This document shows positions 1 through 6,159 of a stretch of DNA of 6,187 nt, in pieces. This stretch comes from Candidatus Atribacteria bacterium 1244-E10-H5-B2 (GTDB lineage: Bacteria > Atribacterota > JS1 > SB-45 > 34-128). The position numbers and the translations under genes were made by a program. Position 1 is the stretch's first letter; every line of letters begins with the position of its first letter. The notes under the pieces were generated by a model. That model searched no databases. It saw nothing but the letters and a program-made list of their open reading frames with translations, and was not told the DNA's origin. The DNA lies in the NCBI GenBank assembly GCA_003575245.1, contig NMQN01000750.1, forward strand, positions 1 to 6,187, read 5' to 3'.

Positions 1-585
1 TACTCCAACGAGCTCCATATCGGGGAATATTTTTATTCCAGCTCGGAAACCCAGTTCTCTATTCATTACACTTGATGTATCAGGATTAGTATTTTCTAAA
101 AATACTTTCCCTTTTCCACCCAGCAGGAGAGCTAATTGACCGGCAACTACCTGACCGCCCAAGAAATTATCCGTTCCTATATAAGAAAGAGGAAAATTAT
201 AATTACTTGGTTTACTATAATCTCCATCTCCAAGATAAGTATCGACAGTAATGACTGGGATACCACTATCATGAATTTCTTTCAAAACAGGGATTAAGGC
301 TTCTGTGGAAGTAGGAGCAGTAAATAGTAAATCAATATCTCCTCTTGCGACTAAAGCTTTTAATATTGGTACCTGATATTCTGGTCCCCAAGCCTTAGGG
401 TATTCTCCAACAAGCAATTCTACCCCCAGCTCTTCCGCTTTTGCTTTAGCACCTTTTTCCATAGTAAAGTAGAAAGGATCAGCAATCCCGGGCATAAAGG
501 CAAACCTCAACTGAGCAGTACATATCGTAGATGCAAAAGACAAAACTAAACAGATTAACAGTAAAGCAATTATAAACTTTTTCAT
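1..585 (-). CDS. Sugar ABC transporter substrate-binding protein (RbsB-like, periplasmic-binding type 1 fold), 3' end cut by the window edge
   Basis: The reading frame starts at ATG 585-583 and stays open for 195 codons to the left edge, so only about the first 60% of a usual 310-350-residue protein is present. An AAGGAG Shine-Dalgarno (593-598) lies 7 nt upstream. Residues 1-24 form a signal peptide: MKK, a hydrophobic core at about 4-17, and a probable signal-peptidase-I cut after Ala24 (CTA|Q). No convincing lipobox is seen. The mature part has the N-lobe layout of the ribose/galactose-binding family (Peripla_BP_4): a first strand LRFAFMPG, an aromatic ligand-contact segment DPFYF (36-40), the IPVITVDT strand (109-116), the domain-crossing SYIGTDNFLGG (134-144), and NTNPDTSS with NRELGFRAG (166-183). 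Such proteins capture a sugar in the periplasm for a CUT2-type ABC importer. The permease and ATPase genes would lie beyond the left edge. The ligand cannot be told from this fragment; the ROK regulator upstream supports a carbohydrate. Confidence 0.88.
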   Translation of the reverse strand, partial: MKKFIIALLLICLVLSFASTICTAQLRFAFMPGIADPFYFTMEKGAKAKAEELGVELLVGEYPKAWGPEYQVPILKALVARGDIDLLFTAPTSTEALIPVLKEIHDSGIPVITVDTYLGDGDYSKPSNYNFPLSYIGTDNFLGGQVVAGQLALLLGGKGKVFLENTNPDTSSVMNRELGFRAGIKIFPDMELVGV

Positions 586-624
586 TTTTTTTCTCCTTAA
601 TTAATAATAAATTTGCTTCCTTAC

Positions 625-650
625 AGTATAGCTTCAAAAACGTTTTTGAA
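625..650 (-). promoter_or_regulatory. Candidate promoter (-10 element) of the substrate-binding protein gene, with operator in the spacer
   Basis: On the minus strand a TATACT box (625-630, five of six matches to TATAAT) lies about 40 nt before the ATG, giving a predicted leader of roughly 30 nt. No good -35 is seen at the standard distance. The nearest, TTGTTT, is 20 nt upstream of the -10, and the expected -35/spacer region is filled by the palindrome at 633-650. A weak -35 overlapped by an operator fits a regulated promoter, but this is inference from sequence alone. Confidence 0.4.
633..650. promoter_or_regulatory. Perfect 18-bp palindrome, probable repressor operator (LacI-type)
   Basis: TTCAAAAACGTTTTTGAA is identical to its reverse complement over all 18 bases and has a central CG step. 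It ends 2 nt upstream of the TATACT -10 box of the transporter gene, where bound protein would exclude RNA polymerase. Even-length palindromes centred on CG are typical of LacI/GalR/CcpA-family operators. Known ROK operators such as those of XylR and NagC are more loosely spaced. No LacI-family gene is present in the window. Confidence 0.5.
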
Positions 651-657
651 AAACAAG

Positions 658-672
658 ATAGTAAATTACTAT
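658..672. promoter_or_regulatory. Inverted repeat ATAGTAA-A-TTACTAT, candidate ROK operator
   Basis: This is a perfect 7-bp inverted repeat with a single central A, located 7 bp upstream of the 18-bp palindrome and about 40-55 bp upstream of the predicted transporter transcription start. Its outer arms, ATAGT and ACTAT, recur at 1988-2003 in front of the ROK gene with one extra base of spacing. Sharing between a regulator promoter and the adjacent transporter promoter supports it as the ROK protein's own site. In such AT-rich DNA chance is not excluded. Confidence 0.42.
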
Positions 673-800
673 TTTTTCTTCTTTGTTTTCACCCCCTTAA
701 TTTTTTTAATCTCTACTCGATGTGAAATTACCTCGCTTAGCTTTTCCTTGCTTTGTCTGTATATAATATATAAGAAATTTTCTTAAAACTATAAATTCTC

Positions 801-1970
801 CTAACTGATAAGCCGTTTTAAATTTCTGTACTCTTTTTTTTCTAACCATTGGATCATCGCATAAATTCCTGCTCCACTTTGTACCGCCTTTGATGAGATA
901 CTGGAGAATCGAATATTCACTGCTTGTTCTCCAAATAAATAATGAGATATAATTTCCCTAATAGGTCGAATTAAAGGTTCTCCCAATACGGCCATTTCTC
1001 CTCCAATAAATACAGTCTGAGGTCCAATCATATGAATAGCATTCACAATAGCAGAACCTACCCAGGTTGCTAAATTTTTTACGATCGAGTTAGCAACCTG
1101 ATTATCTTGTTGAAGTAATTCAGCTATTTCTTTTAAACTTTTTACCCGCAAGCCTTGGGAATTGACCAAATGCAGTAAGACATCTACCCCGGCAATATCC
1201 TCCAGGTACTTAAATTGTCCTTGCTCGTAACATAGAAAATGTCCGATTTCTCCCACAAAATCATAAGTACCCTGATAAAGTTCATCATTAATAATAACTC
1301 CAGCCCCTATGCCTTCATTTAAAAGTATATAGATAAAATTATGTATATTTCTTCCACTTCCCAGCCACTTCTCTGCTAAAGCACAGACATTGGCATCATT
1401 TTCTATCCAGACGGGAATTCCGTATTCCTTTTGTACAATACTTCCCAAAGGTACATCTTTCCATCCTTTAAATTTTGGTGGTTGTTTTACTATCCCAGCC
1501 TGGGCATCCAAAGGTCCTGGTATACCAATACCGATTGCTCCAACATCAATTTCCTTTCTTTTCGCATATTTCATTATTGTATTAATATTAGAAAATAAAC
1601 TATCAATAACTCCTTCTGGCCCGCATTTGTTATAATCTTCTCCTCTCTTGTGAGTAATAATATTCATTCGTGCATCCATTAGTAGTGTTTCTAGTCTTTC
1701 TCTACCAATATGCACACCTATTGTATATACAGCATCTGTTCTAATATGAAGGGGAATAGGAGTTTTACCTACGTTACCAGTGGAAACTGTTGAAGATTCT
1801 TCGACTATGCTTAAAGCTATAAATTCATTTATAATAGATGATATGGTTGTCTTGGTCAATCCTGTCATTCTCGAAAGTTCAACCCTTGATGTACTATCTT
1901 GTTTCAACAAGAGACGAAGTAAGGTAGTGGCATTTTTGTTCCGCGTATCTGCCGGCTTTAATACTAACAT
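801..1970 (-). CDS. ROK-family transcriptional repressor (XylR/NagC/Mlc type)
   Basis: This 389-residue protein has the usual length and order of ROK repressors. An N-terminal winged helix-turn-helix (about 11-75; HTH around SRVELSRMTGLTKTTISSII, 28-47) is followed by a sugar-kinase-like ROK domain (about 80-380). Visible landmarks are GIGIPGPLDAQAG (147-159), IENDANV (189-195) with the kinase-type Asp192, and the ROK signature region 218-244 ending in VGEIGH. Putative sugar contacts Asn191, Asp192, Glu241, His244 and Glu257 are kept. The ATP-binding DxGGT motif is replaced by VHIGR (86-90), so it is not expected to be a kinase. The Cys-rich zinc motif (CxCGxxGCxE) expected after EIGH is absent: only Cys247 remains, and the stretch reads CYEQGQFKYLED. 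ATG 1970 is preceded by an AGGAG (1977-1981) at 6 nt. It probably controls itself and the downstream transporter; its effector sugar is unknown. Confidence 0.92.
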   Translation of the reverse strand: MLVLKPADTRNKNATTLLRLLLKQDSTSRVELSRMTGLTKTTISSIINEFIALSIVEESSTVSTGNVGKTPIPLHIRTDAVYTIGVHIGRERLETLLMDARMNIITHKRGEDYNKCGPEGVIDSLFSNINTIMKYAKRKEIDVGAIGIGIPGPLDAQAGIVKQPPKFKGWKDVPLGSIVQKEYGIPVWIENDANVCALAEKWLGSGRNIHNFIYILLNEGIGAGVIINDELYQGTYDFVGEIGHFLCYEQGQFKYLEDIAGVDVLLHLVNSQGLRVKSLKEIAELLQQDNQVANSIVKNLATWVGSAIVNAIHMIGPQTVFIGGEMAVLGEPLIRPIREIISHYLFGEQAVNIRFSSISSKAVQSGAGIYAMIQWLEKKEYRNLKRLIS

Positions 1971-1987
1971 ATGATTCTCCTAATATA

Positions 1988-2003
1988 ATAGTAAGTAAAC
2001 TAT
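1988..2003. promoter_or_regulatory. Inverted repeat ATAGT-AAGTAA-ACTAT, candidate autoregulatory ROK operator
   Basis: The arms ATAGT and ACTAT are perfectly complementary and separated by 6 nt. The site lies directly downstream of the -10 boxes of the ROK promoter, across the expected start of transcription, so a bound dimer would block initiation. The same arms with 5-nt spacing occur at 658-672 before the transporter gene. The reverse complement (ATAGTTTACTTACTAT) loosely resembles the TTAGTTT-N-AAACTAA layout of Bacillus XylR operators. Confidence 0.42.
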
Positions 2004-2011
2004 ACTTATTA

Positions 2012-2043
2012 ATTATATTATATTAATATTTTACTGTTGTCAA
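2012..2043 (-). promoter_or_regulatory. Promoter of the ROK repressor gene
   Basis: A perfect TTGACA -35 box (minus strand, 2038-2043) is followed by two overlapping TATAAT boxes, at 2017-2022 (15-nt spacer) and 2012-2017 (20-nt spacer). A weaker TAATAT at 2015-2020 gives the ideal 17 nt. The exact -10 is therefore ambiguous, but the consensus -35 makes this the most convincing promoter in the window. The predicted leader is about 35-40 nt. Confidence 0.6.
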
Positions 2044-2214
2044 GTTTATTTATTAAATTTTTCTAAAAATTAATTATATATTCAAATAATAAAAACTTCT
2101 GGAAAATTGAACTAAGAAACTGCTTTAAAAGTAATTAAATCAACTTTTTTAATTTCAAAATAGGAAAAATAATAGGAGAAATGAAAAAAAGTAAGATACT
2201 AAACTATTGCTTTG

Positions 2215-2231
2215 AAAGGATAAAATCCTTT
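2215..2231. terminator. Small hairpin just downstream of glpK, possible weak terminator
   Basis: AAAGGAT and ATCCTTT pair in a 7-bp stem around a 3-nt loop, 15 nt after the glpK stop codon. The T-run (2229-2234) follows the hairpin on the plus strand. In the glpK direction the stem is preceded by A's and not followed by a U-tract. It may therefore only protect the 3' end or act inefficiently for glpK. The stem is short and AT-rich. Confidence 0.25.
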
Positions 2232-2246
2232 TTTATTATAATATAT

Positions 2247-3743
2247 TTATTCTTTTTCTTCCCAGCTCAATGATCGACTAACTGCTCTCTTCCAGCCTTT
2301 ATATAATCTTTCTCTTTTTTTCTCATCCATGTTAGGTTTAAATTCTCTATTTATTTTCCATTTTTGAGCAATTTCATCTTTATCTTCCCAATAACCAACC
2401 GCCAGACCTGCCAGATATGCTGCTCCCAAAGCAGTAGTCTCTACAACTTTAGGTCTTACTACCGAAACTCCTAAGATATCAGACTGGAATTGCATTAAGA
2501 AATTATCTCTTACTGCTCCGCCATCAACTTTTAATTTTTTCAAATTAATCCCTGAATCTTTTTGAATAACTTCCAATACATCGCGGCTCTGATAAGCTAT
2601 TGACTCCTCTGCAGCTCTAAGGATATGTTCTTTCTTTGCTCCCCGGGTTAGCCCTACAATGATACCCCGAGCATACATATCCCAGTAGGGAGCGCCAAGA
2701 CCTACAAAAGCGGGGACTAAATATACTCCATTAGTATCTTTAACTTTTAAGGCATATTTTTCAATTTCTCTCGAATTTTTTATAAGTCCGATTTCGTCTC
2801 TTAACCACTGGACTACTGCACCACCGATAAAGATACTTCCTTCTAAGGCATATTCTACTTTACCATTAACCCCCCAGGCAATAGTAGTCAAAAGACCATT
2901 TTTAGAGGGAACAATTTTCTCTCCGGTATTCATCAAGATAAAACATCCGGTTCCATAGGTATTTTTAGCCATCCCCGGCTCATAACAGGCCTGGCCAAAA
3001 AGGGCGGCTTGCTGATCACCGGCATCACCGGAGATGGGAACCTCTACTCCGAATATCTCTTTATCAGTAGTGCCATAAATATAACTTGAAGGTAAAGCTT
3101 TGGGAAGCATCTCTCGGGGAATATCCAGCTCTGTTAATATCTCCTCATCCCAATCAAGATTATGAATATTGAATAACATTGTCCGAGAAGCGTTGGAATA
3201 ATCAGTTACGTGAGCTCTACCTTTGGTTAAATTCCAGATAAGCCAGCTATCTACTGTTCCAAAAAGAATTTCTCCTTTTTGGGCTTTCTCTATAACCCCA
3301 TCTACATTATCCAAAATCCACTTAATCTTGGTGCCAGAAAAATAGGCATCGACCACCAACCCGGTCTTTTTTTGGATAATCTCCGCCAGCCTTTTCTTTT
3401 TAAGCTGGTCACATATGGGAGCAGTCCTTCGACATTGCCATACGATAGCATTATAAACCGGTTTACCGGTTTTTTTATCCCAAACTATGGTAGTCTCTCT
3501 CTGGTTAGTTATACCGATAGCAGCTATATCAACCGCTTCCAAGCCAGCCTTATATAAAGCAGTTTTTGCCACTTCTATTTGAGAGGACCAAATTTCCACG
3601 GGGTCATGTTCTACCCAACCCGGCTTAGGATAGATTTGTCTAAATTCCTTACTCGCGGTACTAACTATAGTTCCATTATGATTAAATATTATCGCCCGAG
3701 AACCGGTAGTCCCCTGATCCAGAGCCATAACATATTTTGCCAA
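2247..3743 (-). CDS. glpK: Glycerol kinase (FGGY family)
   Basis: This enzyme phosphorylates glycerol with ATP to sn-glycerol-3-phosphate in the cytoplasm. At 498 residues it is full length and carries the family landmarks in order: [10 protein letters not shown] (7-16, phosphate-binding; the usual form is GTTSSR), GWVEHDP (42-48), [10 protein letters not shown] (80-89), WQCRRT (102-107), [12 protein letters not shown] (162-173), [13 protein letters not shown] (181-193), [13 protein letters not shown] (239-251, catalytic base Asp243), NTYGTGCF (261-268) and the C-terminal FGGY signature with [14 protein letters not shown] (407-420). The start is TTG: an in-frame TAG lies directly before it, the next ATG (codon 6) would cut into the first strand, and a GGGGGTG Shine-Dalgarno sits 6 nt upstream. 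The histidine that HPr phosphorylates in many Bacillota enzymes is replaced (loop [10 protein letters not shown], 227-236), and the E. coli fructose-1,6-bisphosphate loop is also absent. No glpF or glpD is in view. It follows galK in the same direction after 154 nt. Confidence 0.96.
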   Translation of the reverse strand: MAKYVMALDQGTTGSRAIIFNHNGTIVSTASKEFRQIYPKPGWVEHDPVEIWSSQIEVAKTALYKAGLEAVDIAAIGITNQRETTIVWDKKTGKPVYNAIVWQCRRTAPICDQLKKKRLAEIIQKKTGLVVDAYFSGTKIKWILDNVDGVIEKAQKGEILFGTVDSWLIWNLTKGRAHVTDYSNASRTMLFNIHNLDWDEEILTELDIPREMLPKALPSSYIYGTTDKEIFGVEVPISGDAGDQQAALFGQACYEPGMAKNTYGTGCFILMNTGEKIVPSKNGLLTTIAWGVNGKVEYALEGSIFIGGAVVQWLRDEIGLIKNSREIEKYALKVKDTNGVYLVPAFVGLGAPYWDMYARGIIVGLTRGAKKEHILRAAEESIAYQSRDVLEVIQKDSGINLKKLKVDGGAVRDNFLMQFQSDILGVSVVRPKVVETTALGAAYLAGLAVGYWEDKDEIAQKWKINREFKPNMDEKKRERLYKGWKRAVSRSLSWEEKE

Positions 3744-3749
3744 CTACAA

Positions 3750-3756
3750 CACCCCC
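3750..3756 (-). promoter_or_regulatory. Ribosome-binding site fixing the TTG start of glpK
   Basis: GGGGGTG on the minus strand can pair with the 16S anti-Shine-Dalgarno over seven bases, with one G-U wobble in place of the usual A. It is 6 nt from TTG 3743-3741 but 21 nt from the ATG at codon 6. The TAG at 3746-3744 is in frame and immediately before the TTG, so no longer protein is possible. Confidence 0.7.
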
Positions 3757-3812
3757 GACTATTTCCTCGTTATTTGTTTCATTTAAAATATAATAACATT
3801 TTTTTAAATTAA

Positions 3813-3842
3813 ATAATAAAGAAAAATCTTTTAAAGTTGCAA
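3813..3842 (-). promoter_or_regulatory. Possible glpK promoter
   Basis: TTGCAA (3837-3842, four of six to TTGACA) and TATTAT (3813-3818, five of six to TATAAT) are spaced 18 nt apart on the minus strand, giving a leader of roughly 60 nt before the TTG start. The 154-nt galK-glpK gap is long for a simple operon junction, which favours a promoter here. AT-rich DNA yields such matches easily. Confidence 0.33.
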
Positions 3843-3869
3843 AACATCCGGGCGAGCTATCTTCTTACC

Positions 3870-3882
3870 TTGATACTATCAA
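3870..3882. promoter_or_regulatory. Palindrome TTGATA-C-TATCAA upstream of glpK
   Basis: This is a perfect 6-bp inverted repeat around one base, 15 nt after the galK stop and about 28 bp upstream of the proposed glpK -35 box. It could be a regulator site for glpK. As RNA it would form only a tight, weak hairpin with no T-run, so it is not a terminator. It shares the ATAGT core (minus strand) with the candidate ROK sites, but its arms differ. Confidence 0.25.
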
Positions 3883-3897
3883 TTCTTTTATCCTTTA

Positions 3898-5073
3898 TCA
3901 CCCTAACTTTATCACTTTAGCTCCCTCAGCAGGTGGGGTTACATATATATCCGGAAGGATACCGGTAATTTTTTTATATCCCTGCTTAATCGTTTTTTCA
4001 AAGACATCGATATACTCTCTTCTTAATAAGTTTACCGTACAACCTCCAAAGCCAGCACCTGTCATCCTGGCCCCCAAGATTTCTTCCTGTTTTAAAGCTA
4101 AATCCACGAGGAGGTCCAATTCAGTACAACTTACTTCATAATCATCCTTAAGGCTCCTGTGTGATTCTATCATCAGTTGACCAAAGGCAGAATAATTTCC
4201 CATCCTTAAAGCCTGTACCCCAGCTTGAACCCGGTAATTTTCTGAAATTACATGTCTGGCTCTACGGGCGATAATTTCCGGTAATTGCGCCTGATATTTT
4301 TTATATTCATCTATGGTAATATCTCTTAGAGCTCGTATCTCGCGGTTTAATTCATGCTTAAAAAATTCGGTAGCTATTTTACACTCTTCTCTTCTTTTAT
4401 TATATTCAGAATTAGCCAACCCCCTTTGAATCTTAGAATTACAAATTAACACCTGATAATTAGGGTCCTTAAAGGGGATTAATTCATAATCATTAGATCT
4501 ACAATCAATAAAAAGAGTATAATTTTTTTGACCCAAACAGGAAACATATTGGTCCATAATGCCACAAGCTACCCCTACAAAATTATTCTCTGCTCTCTGA
4601 CAGAGACGAGCCATTTCTACCGGTTTAATTTCCAATAAATTTAATTTTGCCATAGTTAATGCAGTAACCACCTCTAAGGCAGCAGAAGAACTCAATCCTG
4701 CTCCTTTAGGAATATTACTGATAAAAATAAGATTTGCTCCTTGTAAAGGATATTCTGCCTTTTGTATTTCATCCATTACGCCCATCAAATAATTCGCCCA
4801 GGTATCTTTTTTAGAAGGAGATAAACTATCTAAAGAAAATTTAACTTCTGCTTTATAACCGAGATCAAAAACTTGAACCAGTCGATCGTTTCTTAATTGA
4901 CCCAGCATAATTATCTTTTTCCCAATAGCTATCGGAAGAACAAATCCCTCATTATAGTCAGTATGTTCACCAATTAGATTAACTCTCCCGGGGGCAGAAA
5001 AAGCCCCTTTAATCAAACCAGTATCAGTATGTTTTTTGTTAAATATTTTCCAGAGTTTATTCAAATCTTGCAT
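3898..5073 (-). CDS. galK: Galactokinase (GHMP kinase family)
   Basis: This enzyme phosphorylates alpha-D-galactose with ATP to galactose-1-phosphate, the first committed Leloir step, in the cytoplasm. The 391-residue protein is of normal length. It has all three GHMP motifs: the galactokinase signature PGRVNLIGEHTDYN (28-41, with Arg30, Glu36, His37 and Asp39 at the sugar), the ATP-binding PKGAGLSSSAA (122-132), and GARMTGAGFGGC (334-345). The catalytic aspartate is Asp174 in GIMDQ. The GEHTDYN motif distinguishes it from mevalonate and homoserine kinases. ATG 5073 is supported by an AGAGGAG-type ribosome site (5080-5085) at 6 nt and by the usual short N-terminal arm before motif 1. It lies 83 nt downstream of galT, same strand, and its product is the substrate of GalT, so joint expression is likely although a promoter may lie between them. 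Confidence 0.96.
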   Translation of the reverse strand: MQDLNKLWKIFNKKHTDTGLIKGAFSAPGRVNLIGEHTDYNEGFVLPIAIGKKIIMLGQLRNDRLVQVFDLGYKAEVKFSLDSLSPSKKDTWANYLMGVMDEIQKAEYPLQGANLIFISNIPKGAGLSSSAALEVVTALTMAKLNLLEIKPVEMARLCQRAENNFVGVACGIMDQYVSCLGQKNYTLFIDCRSNDYELIPFKDPNYQVLICNSKIQRGLANSEYNKRREECKIATEFFKHELNREIRALRDITIDEYKKYQAQLPEIIARRARHVISENYRVQAGVQALRMGNYSAFGQLMIESHRSLKDDYEVSCTELDLLVDLALKQEEILGARMTGAGFGGCTVNLLRREYIDVFEKTIKQGYKKITGILPDIYVTPPAEGAKVIKLG

Positions 5074-5105
5074 TGAAATCTCCTCTTCATCTTACTTTAT
5101 ATCCA

Positions 5106-5134
5106 ATTATGTCTATAATTAATCTTCCAATCAA
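5106..5134 (-). promoter_or_regulatory. Possible internal promoter before galK
   Basis: TTGATT (5129-5134) and CATAAT (5106-5111) match sigma-70-type boxes at four and five of six positions with an ideal 17-nt spacer. The predicted start would leave a leader of about 25 nt before galK, containing its ribosome site. It lies in the 83-nt galT-galK gap and could add to read-through from galT. Confidence 0.33.
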
Positions 5135-5156
5135 TTTTGTTTTAACAGAGAAACCT

Positions 5157-6146
5157 TTAATAGCAAACTACTCCATCAGGTGGTGTATTTCTTAGTTCTT
5201 GAGCTTTTTCTTCAGGCAAAGAATTATTGATAAAAGCACCCATTCCTATCTCACTTCCAGCCAGGTATTTAAGTTTATCTTTTGTGCGATAAGGGGGATA
5301 GAATTCAATATGAAAATGAGAATATATTTTACCTGTCCCGTTAGTAGGTTGTTGATGAATGGCCATGATGTAAGGGAGGGCAAAACCAAAAAGATTATCA
5401 AATTTCATTAATATTGTTTTTAAAATTGCCGCTAAATCAATTTCTTCTATTTCCGAAAAATCATTTAACGAAGAAAGGTGTTTATTGGCATAGATGTGTA
5501 CCTCATAAGTGTAAGAAGCGTAAAAGGGAACAAAGGCAGTAAATGAATTATTGCTAATGATAATTCGTCCGCCATCTTTCTTCTCTTCTTCCAAGGTCTT
5601 GCAGAAGAGACATTCCCCTTCTTTTTCTAAATATTCTTTACTGGAATTTAGTTCTTGTTCGATAATCGGCGGAATAAAAGGATAGGCATATATCTGACCA
5701 TGAGGATGGTGGAGAGTCACTCCTACTTCTTCCCCTTTATTTTCAAAGATGAAGACATAATCGATATAATCTTTAGCTCCTAACTCCCGATAGCGGTCTC
5801 TCCATACTTTTACCAGCTTAATATAACGGCTTAAGGGTTTCTCCGACATAATCCCATCATGGTCAGAAGTAAATAGAACTACCTCACAAATTCCCTGAGC
5901 CTTGTCATGTTTAAAAAATTTAGGATCTTTTTCGGTTACTTCTGGTGAATCTTGTTGTAAAGATGGAAATTTATTTTCAAAAACTACTATATCATAATCT
6001 TCGGCCGGTACTTCTGTAGGCAAACCACCTTTTTTAGTAGGACAAAGGGGGCAATAATCCTTCGGAGGTTTATAAGTCCTATTCTGTCGATGAGTTGCTA
6101 TTATTGTCCATTGCCTCAGGATGGGATTCCACCTCAGCTCTAACAT
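5157..6146 (-). CDS. galT: Galactose-1-phosphate uridylyltransferase
   Basis: This enzyme exchanges UMP between UDP-glucose and galactose-1-phosphate through a uridylyl-histidine intermediate, giving UDP-galactose and glucose-1-phosphate. The 329-residue HIT-superfamily protein has a first metal-type CPLC pair (Cys32, Cys35), a matching third ligand in TSDHDG (His96), the active-site HHPHGQ (146-151; nucleophile His149), MAIHQQP (His264), and SHFHIEFYPP (276-285; His277, His279). These correspond to the zinc and second-metal ligands known in the E. coli enzyme. A second CxxC (Cys179, Cys182, GECLFCK) lies mid-protein, as I recall from several non-proteobacterial GalTs. Its frame stays open upstream to the window edge, but the MLELRWNP start matches family N-termini and has a strong Shine-Dalgarno. 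It is first in the visible gal genes. What lies upstream is not visible; galE is absent from the window. Confidence 0.96.
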   Translation of the reverse strand: MLELRWNPILRQWTIIATHRQNRTYKPPKDYCPLCPTKKGGLPTEVPAEDYDIVVFENKFPSLQQDSPEVTEKDPKFFKHDKAQGICEVVLFTSDHDGIMSEKPLSRYIKLVKVWRDRYRELGAKDYIDYVFIFENKGEEVGVTLHHPHGQIYAYPFIPPIIEQELNSSKEYLEKEGECLFCKTLEEEKKDGGRIIISNNSFTAFVPFYASYTYEVHIYANKHLSSLNDFSEIEEIDLAAILKTILMKFDNLFGFALPYIMAIHQQPTNGTGKIYSHFHIEFYPPYRTKDKLKYLAGSEIGMGAFINNSLPEEKAQELRNTPPDGVVCY

Positions 6147-6152
6147 CCCTGC

Positions 6153-6159
6153 CCTCCTT
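6153..6159 (-). promoter_or_regulatory. Ribosome-binding site fixing the galT start
   Basis: AAGGAGG on the minus strand, a near-full anti-Shine-Dalgarno complement, sits 6 nt before ATG 6146. It decides the start, because the galT frame remains open to the right edge and a longer, lysine/arginine-rich N-terminus would otherwise be possible. Confidence 0.75.

Noticed and set aside
686..694. AAGGGGGTG on the minus strand upstream of the transporter gene, resembling a ribosome site or a leader peptide start (GTG followed by seven codons to TAG).
   Set aside because: The peptide would be seven residues, mostly lysine, with no attenuator hairpin after it, and it lies upstream of the predicted transcription start.
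771..785. Inverted repeat TAAGAA-ATT-TTCTTA just downstream of the ROK stop codon, considered as a terminator.
   Set aside because: The stem is 6 bp and almost all A/T, with no T-run after it in the ROK direction; it is too weak to call.
1390..1635. Plus-strand open frames inside the ROK, glpK and galT genes (for example 1390-1635, 3279-3557 and 5199-5411).
   Set aside because: They are antisense to well-supported genes, have no recognisable motifs or convincing ribosome sites, and are best explained as shadows of the minus-strand coding.
2127..2148. AAAAGT...ACTTTT inverted repeat in the glpK-ROK gap.
   Set aside because: It has 6-bp A/T arms with a 10-nt loop and no T-run in the direction of transcription; expected by chance in this composition.
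2181..2273. Short plus-strand reading frame of 30 codons (MKKSKILNYC...), lysine-rich start then hydrophobic, with AGGAG just before the ATG; resembles a small membrane peptide.
   Set aside because: The ribosome site is only 2 nt from the ATG, the frame runs antisense into the end of glpK, no plus-strand promoter is evident, and phenylalanine/isoleucine/lysine-rich frames arise easily in such AT-rich DNA. Conservation in relatives would be needed to revive it.
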